DNA of 64,000 bases from Bugula neritina (Eukaryota > Bryozoa > Gymnolaemata > Cheilostomatida > Bugulidae), in the NCBI GenBank assembly GCA_964035545.1, contig OZ037765.1, positions 13,076,698 through 13,140,697 on the forward strand, read 5' to 3'. The notes below the pieces were generated by a model, which ran no database searches, was not told the DNA's origin, and saw only the letters and a list, made by a program, of their open reading frames with translations. Position numbers and translations under genes: made by a program. Below are positions 60,390 through 64,000 of this stretch, piece after piece (the first letter of the stretch is position 1; every line of letters begins with the position of its first letter).

Positions 60390-61143
60390 ATCTTTATAGT
60401 ATTGTCCCAGCGTTGGTCTTTACTTTCAATCTTTTGATCCTGCCATCATCACTTCTCAAAGTTTCCTTGACTAACCCATGGGGCCATTCACTTAGTGATA
60501 CGTTGTCTTCTATAAGCATGACCACATTTTCCACTCAAACATCACGTTTTTGATTCTCCCACCTTTGCCACTTGGTAATGGTTGTTTGACTATCCAATAT
60601 GTCAATAAACTTGTAGTCCTCTTGTGAGAGCAAACAGCTGCCATCATTATCATCAAAGGTAACATAAGTCGAGTGAACCTTTTGTTTGGTGTGTGAGCTA
60701 TCTGCAACACCAAACACAGCCACGCCAAGCTCTGTTCGAAGAACGTATGGCCGGTTACCATCCCCTTTGACAGCTTCTAATGGATATGAGGCTATTGTGC
60801 AGTTGGCTCCAAGCAACAGACTTACTGGTATGTCCATTGGAAGTGCTAGTTCACTGGCCAAGTGGCTGAGGTGCGGTTGCTGTAGTATATTTGTGTGATT
60901 AGCAAATTCTCCCGTGGAGTTGGGTATTTAACTCAATTCATAGGCAGATGAAAGAACTACTTCACCGCTGTAGTATCCTTTAATTAGCATGTTGCCAAAG
61001 ATGTTGAATTCTTCCTTTTTAACTACCTCAACCATTGTTTCCACATCAACCGATTTTCTTCCAAGCTTTCGTGGCTTCCGTTTTTTGGCTAGGTCTTTTG
61101 TCATGTAAGAGTGATTTGATGTGGAGTCGAGAAATGCATACAC
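60390..61143 (-). pseudogene. BEL protease fused by deletion to integrase tail (element A)
   Basis: 61143-60928 begins MYAFLDSTSNHSYMTKDLAK. The active-site triad reads DST instead of DSG, so catalysis is doubtful. 60861-60650 has VSLLLGANCTIASYPLEAVK and VLRTELGVAVFGVADSS, the protease second half. The frame then runs into ITKWQRWENQKRD, which fits the integrase C-terminal helix, and at about 60530-60400 VVMLIEDNVSLSEWPHGLVK and SDDGRIKRLKVKTNAG, the integrase tail. Confidence 0.8.
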
Positions 61144-61155
61144 CAGAATCTTGGC

Positions 61156-62351
61156 TCAAGGATTAGCAGTAGTTGACACATACACAGGCATCTCCATGTT
61201 AAATATCATGTTATGTGTAGGCGTTCTCGTGTTCTTAGTTGAGAGCTTGGTTTGACCTTTATGATTTTGTGCTGGAGGTGGCGGTTGAATGTCAGGCCAT
61301 TCTGCTGCACTAGTAATCCTGTTGGAAGTCTGGGTAGTTGAACAGTTAGTTGGTGCTGCTTGGATGTCACTTCTTCTCATTTCTTGTTTATCACTCTGCT
61401 GTACTGATAATGGCTGTTGAAAGGCGTATCTCCTAGGCCTTTTGTGCTTTGATCCTTGGTTCTCTTCATCCCTTGTAAGTTTAATTTCTTGACTGATTTT
61501 ATTGACTAGTTGGCGCATGGACTTGCCTCCTGATTGGCTGGTTTTGGTTTGGTTCTGGTTATGGATGCTTGGTTTGCTCTCTCATTGCCAATTAAATTTT
61601 GAAGATTGTCTCGAAGCTTGACATCAGTGTGGGGGTGTTGTGGGGGTAGGCTACAGGTTTATCGAGTCATTTCTGATCACATGCACCTCTAGATTGTTTT
61701 CATCTCTCACTAGATTTCTGATCAGTGGTGTGATTTCCGCAACGGCCATTTGTAGTTGCCGGGCTTGCTCTTCTACCAGTTGAACTTTCTCTCATCTAGG
61801 TATCCTTCAAATCTGCGATGCTCTTCTTTCAATAGCTTCTTCTTACTTGCTAGCTCTTCTTGTTTCCTGCATTGTTCTTCTTGAATAGCCATACTTTGTC
61901 GTATCTCTAGAAGATATTCGGTGATTTTACCGACCTCGATAAAAAACTCAAAATGTTTCTCTATTTTTTTCCACCTCTTTGTCAGATGGTTGTAAAAGTT
62001 TAGCATCATCAGATGTAATTGACTCAGCTTTTGTTTCTATTTCAGTAACACAACTGTCAACAGTATCTAACATAAAAACATCATTATGGCATCTTGTAAG
62101 AAAACATCAACAGCTTGAAGCTTTCTATTTAGAGCAGCATATAGTGAAAATGCCGGTTCATTTTTCTGGCCCCATTTGTTAAGATTAGAAACTTTAATTG
62201 TGCGTACAAGCCCTTTTTTGGTTGGCACCACAACCTCACTTTTTGCATTGCTAGTGCATGATTTGTTGCTCACTGGTCGTATTAGTGAAGCTGCTAGATT
62301 CTTGCCAGAATTGTCATCTAGATCAAGCAGGCTAATATTTGCTTTGGCCAT
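61156..62351 (-). pseudogene. gag: Gag-like region of BEL element A
   Basis: 62351-62067 starts MAKANISLLDLDDN and contains KKGLVRTIKVSNLNKW. 62009-61773 is a strong coiled coil rich in Glu/Lys/Gln (EEQCRKQEELASKKKLLKEE). 61518-61156 is basic and Gln/Pro-rich. The position before the protease suggests Gag, but no DUF1759 or zinc knuckle is clear, so the family call rests on context. Confidence 0.5.
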
Positions 62352-62880
62352 TCGATTAAATTTGGATTACAGCAATAAATTACAAATACCATTCACTATA
62401 AAAGCTAATGTGCTGCTATGTGCAATAAGTTGGCATTAGATCAGGATGTAAATATAATCATGAGCCAACCAAAACTTGATTGTTTTGGTAATTGATTACG
62501 TGCTAGGCTAGCAAGCCTTACAACTGCAACGTGAGTTTCTGCCACACAACTGGGTCAATCTCACAGTGGACCAATGGAAGCTAATGAACAATTCCAGCCA
62601 CCGATAAGATGCCAGAACACTCATCATTAGCCCTACCCACACTAATTAGTGCTGGTTTGTTGGAAGCACTGATACCTAATTAGCTTTACTAACAAAAAAC
62701 TTTTTGAAAATACAAATAATAGCAGAAATAGTAAATATTCTAGATATTTTCATGAAAGGTTAAAATTCACTGTTTAGCGCTCTTCATATAATTAAAATTG
62801 CAATTTACACAAGAAATTAATTCAAAATTTGAAGTTTATGTGGTAAATATGTTATTAAGATGTACAGATGCACCTATCTT
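62352..62880. other. Non-coding stretch upstream of BEL remnant A
   Basis: No coding frame. It may hold the 5' leader or LTR of remnant A; a primer-binding site was not recognised. Confidence 0.3.
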
Positions 62881-62908
62881 TTAGTACCTTCCCGTATTAT
62901 AGCTTTAT

Positions 62909-63185
62909 CGGGCGTCACAAGGTGTCTCTGGACTTTGTTTCAGGTGTGGCTCTACAAGGCGTCACAAAATGTCTCTCTGGACTTTGTTTCAGGTTTGGTT
63001 CTAATGGCGTCACAAGGTGTCTCTAGACTTTTTTCAGGTGTGGGTTTATAGAGCGTCACAAGGTGTTTCTCTATACATTGTTTCAGGTGTGGCCCTACGG
63101 GGCGTCACAAGGTGTTTCTCTAGACTTTGTTTCAGGTGTGGCGCTAATGGCGTCACAAGATGTCTCTTCAGACTCCACTTTGTTG
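62909..63185. repeat. 48-bp minisatellite, about 5.5 copies
   Basis: The word GGCGTCACAAGGTGTTTCTC recurs at intervals of 46-49 bases (starts at about 62912, 62959, 63007, 63053, 63102, 63150), each followed by GACTTTGTTTCAGGTGTGG. Copies have diverged. Confidence 0.92.
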
Positions 63186-63257
63186 AATATTTCACATTTT
63201 TGTTTGGCCTGCTAGCAACTGCAAGCTTATCAGAGTGGGTCTGGGAATTCCACTGAT

Positions 63258-64000
63258 GTTTGTTTGTTTGTTTGGTTTATTTCATCAAAGGTATTTAATA
63301 ACACAAGGACATTAGAAAATGCCAAGGAGGCGATGATGAGGCCCATTGCGCTATAGCCTAGCTAGTCATGCGCGGGCCAACACGAGCTGACAGCGACTCT
63401 ATCCAGAAAAATACAAAAAAAATACAACTATTCTAACAGATAAAGCCTCAGCTTCCTCCCAAATTCATTAGGGTTGCTAATTGACCGTAAAGGGATTGGC
63501 AGTTCATTCCATAGTGCCACCTCCTGATAACAGTTTCTTCTGTGACCTGCTGCTGTTTGAGAGTGAGGAAGGGGGAGATTTATGAATGATTGACGTGTAT
63601 TGATAGAGTGAGTGGGAAAAAAATTGTCAGAGTAGAAAAAAGAATGAGCTTTCTTTAACACTTTAAAACGGTAAATCTGGTATATTGAGAGAACTTTATG
63701 CTTAGTAAATAGAGGCGCTGATGGATGGTCAAACGGTTTTTTGTTCATGATACGCATTACCTTTTTTTGAAAAATAAAAATCTTGTTTAGATGGGTATTA
63801 GCTGCATTTCCCCAGGCCTCTGCACAATAATTTAACTTGGAATTGATGAAAGAATTATATATCAAAAGTAAAATTTTTTGAGGGAGATATTCAGAACATC
63901 GGTATATTAATCCACTAAGTGGTCGTAATTTTGTAAGTAGGTTTGAGATGTGCAAGCTCCAATTTAAATTTTTATCTATTTGTACACCTAGAAAAGTTAT
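63258..64000 (-). mobile_element. 3' end of a second LINE, running off the window
   Basis: A minus-strand reading frame enters from beyond base 64000 (ITFLGVQIDKNLNW) and ends at 63428. Then come a 3' UTR, an AATAAACC motif and an (AAAC)n tail (about 63275-63258), a typical simple-repeat LINE terminus. The clade (CR1, RTE or other) is not fixed. Confidence 0.85.
63428..63995 (-). CDS. C-terminal part of LINE ORF2 (post-RT region)
   Basis: About 190 codons without a stop. Begins FLGVQIDKNLNW, the conserved block after RT; then YNSFINSKLNYCAEAWGNAA, IFQKKVMRIM and VALWNELPIPLRSI, the usual C-terminal features of LINE ORF2. The RT itself lies outside the window. No frameshift in the visible part, so this copy may be younger than the LINE at 51-54 kb. 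Confidence 0.85.

Larger units (their letters stand above)
60380..62351 (-). mobile_element. BEL/Pao retrotransposon remnant A (gag-like, protease, integrase tail; RT missing)
   Basis: Minus strand: gag-like part (62351-61156), protease (61143-60650), then within about 100 bases the integrase C-terminal module (about 60560-60390). RT, RNase H and most of integrase are missing. It lies head to tail with remnant B. Confidence 0.75.

Overview
This is nuclear DNA from an AT-rich invertebrate animal genome. Genes are split by many short GT-AG introns. The transposon mix (Ty3/Gypsy, BEL/Pao, CR1/Jockey-like LINEs, pogo-like, and a TTAA-target DNA element with THAP and P2X7-type domains) is of the kind known from sponges, cnidarians and other early-branching animals. 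A sponge or similar lineage is my guess; the sequence does not prove it.

The left half (1-34 kb) holds host genes. The 3' end of an unrecognised nuclear-type protein gene (+) lies at 1-1742. A small three-exon gene (-) at 4036-5037 encodes a putative single-pass membrane protein. About 10 kb of gene-poor AT-rich DNA follows, containing a 111-bp perfect palindrome (7155-7377). Next is a twelve-exon TALE homeobox gene (+, 15182-26745, 914 codons, Meis/PKNOX/TGIF-like). Tail to tail with it is a complete eleven-exon PPM1G (PP2C-gamma phosphatase) gene (-, 27581-33746, 508 codons), one intron of which is a 36-bp minisatellite. All splice phases of both genes close in frame.

The right half (35-64 kb) is almost entirely mobile DNA. 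There is a MITE-like element (35564-36074). An almost intact GC-rich Ty3/Gypsy element (36649-50125) has two 716-bp LTRs that I read as differing at one base, a tRNA-Leu primer site, a textbook -1 frameshift signal between gag and pol, and a zinc-finger C-terminal extension of pol. Nested in its integrase is a 4.8-kb TTAA-flanked DNA transposon (42217-47036) with long terminal inverted repeats. It carries two convergent spliced genes: one with a P2X7-receptor-type cysteine-rich cytoplasmic domain, one with a THAP zinc finger. I see no DDE transposase in it. Then come a decayed LINE (-, 51.3-54.7 kb), a pogo/CENP-B-type relic lacking its catalytic core (54730-56484), two BEL/Pao remnants that have both lost reverse transcriptase (57.4-62.4 kb), a 48-bp minisatellite (62.9-63.2 kb), and the 3' end of a second LINE running off the window.

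The most interesting object is the TTAA element: a young two-gene mobile unit whose precise excision would put the Gypsy integrase back in frame. The frameshift signal, the palindrome and the parallel loss of RT in two BEL elements are next.
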